Assembly (NCBI GenBank): GCA_018969455.1
Contig: JAGWYI010000214.1
Location: 1-7,140 of the forward strand
Length of the DNA stretch: 7,140 nt
Direction of reading: 5' to 3'
From: Bacteroidota bacterium
Lineage (GTDB): Bacteria; Bacteroidota; Bacteroidia; Chitinophagales; Saprospiraceae
In this document: one piece after another, positions 7,077-7,140 of the stretch
Layout: every line of letters begins with the position of its first letter
How positions within the stretch are numbered: the stretch's first letter is position 1
Position numbers and translations under genes: made by a program
Notes under the pieces: generated by a model
Databases searched by the model: none
Seen by the model: the letters and a program-made list of their open reading frames with translations, nothing else
What the model was told of the DNA's origin: nothing

Positions 7077-7140
7077 ATGAACAACGCAGCACCCGTCAAT
7101 GCCAATTACCGCCGCGACGCCATCCCAATGTGGATCTATG
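7077..7140 (+). CDS. 5' end of an unrecognised gene, cut by the window edge
   Basis: An ATG at 7077 opens a frame through the window end, giving MNNAAPVNANYRRDAIPMWI and one further residue. It is 32 bases after the SnoaL-like stop with no terminator between, and the leader is A/T-rich without a Shine-Dalgarno site, like the other genes here. Codon choice (AAC, GCC, CGC, GAC) looks like that of neighbouring real genes. The start of a hydrophobic run (IPMWIY) might lead into a membrane segment, but 21 residues are too few to name a family. It is probably co-transcribed with the SnoaL-like gene. Confidence 0.6.
   Translation, partial: MNNAAPVNANYRRDAIPMWIY

Noticed and set aside
1..7140. CRISPR arrays, tRNA or rRNA genes, insertion sequences
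   Set aside because: No regularly spaced repeats, no tRNA-like cloverleaf with conserved arms, and no transposase frame were seen. The three-stem form at 6011-6091 lacks tRNA consensus bases.

Overview
The window looks like a chromosomal segment of a Bacteroidota bacterium, probably a Saprospira-, Chitinophaga- or Cytophaga-like member. The reasons are inference from sequence style: no convincing Shine-Dalgarno sites before any start, A/T-rich leaders, one good match to the Bacteroidota -7 promoter element (TAnnTTTG), and RND pump proteins with features typical of that phylum. These features include a lipoprotein adaptor with a short N-terminal coiled coil and a permease ending with an FGGDSVAFWGP-type loop. 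GC content is mid to high 40s by eye.

Positions 95-5996 hold a complete tripartite RND efflux operon on the + strand: a TolC-like outer membrane channel (95-1411), a lipoprotein periplasmic adaptor (1470-2597) and an HAE1-like inner membrane permease (2643-5996). Gaps of 58 and 45 bases contain no terminator, so the genes are probably co-transcribed. Together they would form an envelope-spanning, proton-driven exporter of small hydrophobic or amphipathic compounds. The substrate cannot be read from the sequence. The regulator, if encoded nearby, lies left of position 1.

Positions 5997-6164 are non-coding but highly structured. An imperfect long-range inverted repeat encloses two perfect or near-perfect hairpins (6011-6091). 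A strong intrinsic terminator (6126-6164) then ends the operon, and its T-tract runs into the stop codon of the convergent gene.

Positions 6163-7140 are a second transcription unit region. An HxlR-family regulator (6163-6507, - strand) is divergent from a SnoaL/NTF2-like small protein (6631-7044, + strand). The 123-base intergenic region has two nested dyads sharing one centre and a candidate promoter, which fits control of the divergent gene by the HxlR protein. A further + strand gene begins at 7077 and runs off the window.

No wholly new system is evident. The points most worth following up are the structured 6011-6091 element, the nested symmetry of the HxlR intergenic region, and the two extra hydrophobic segments in the RND permease.
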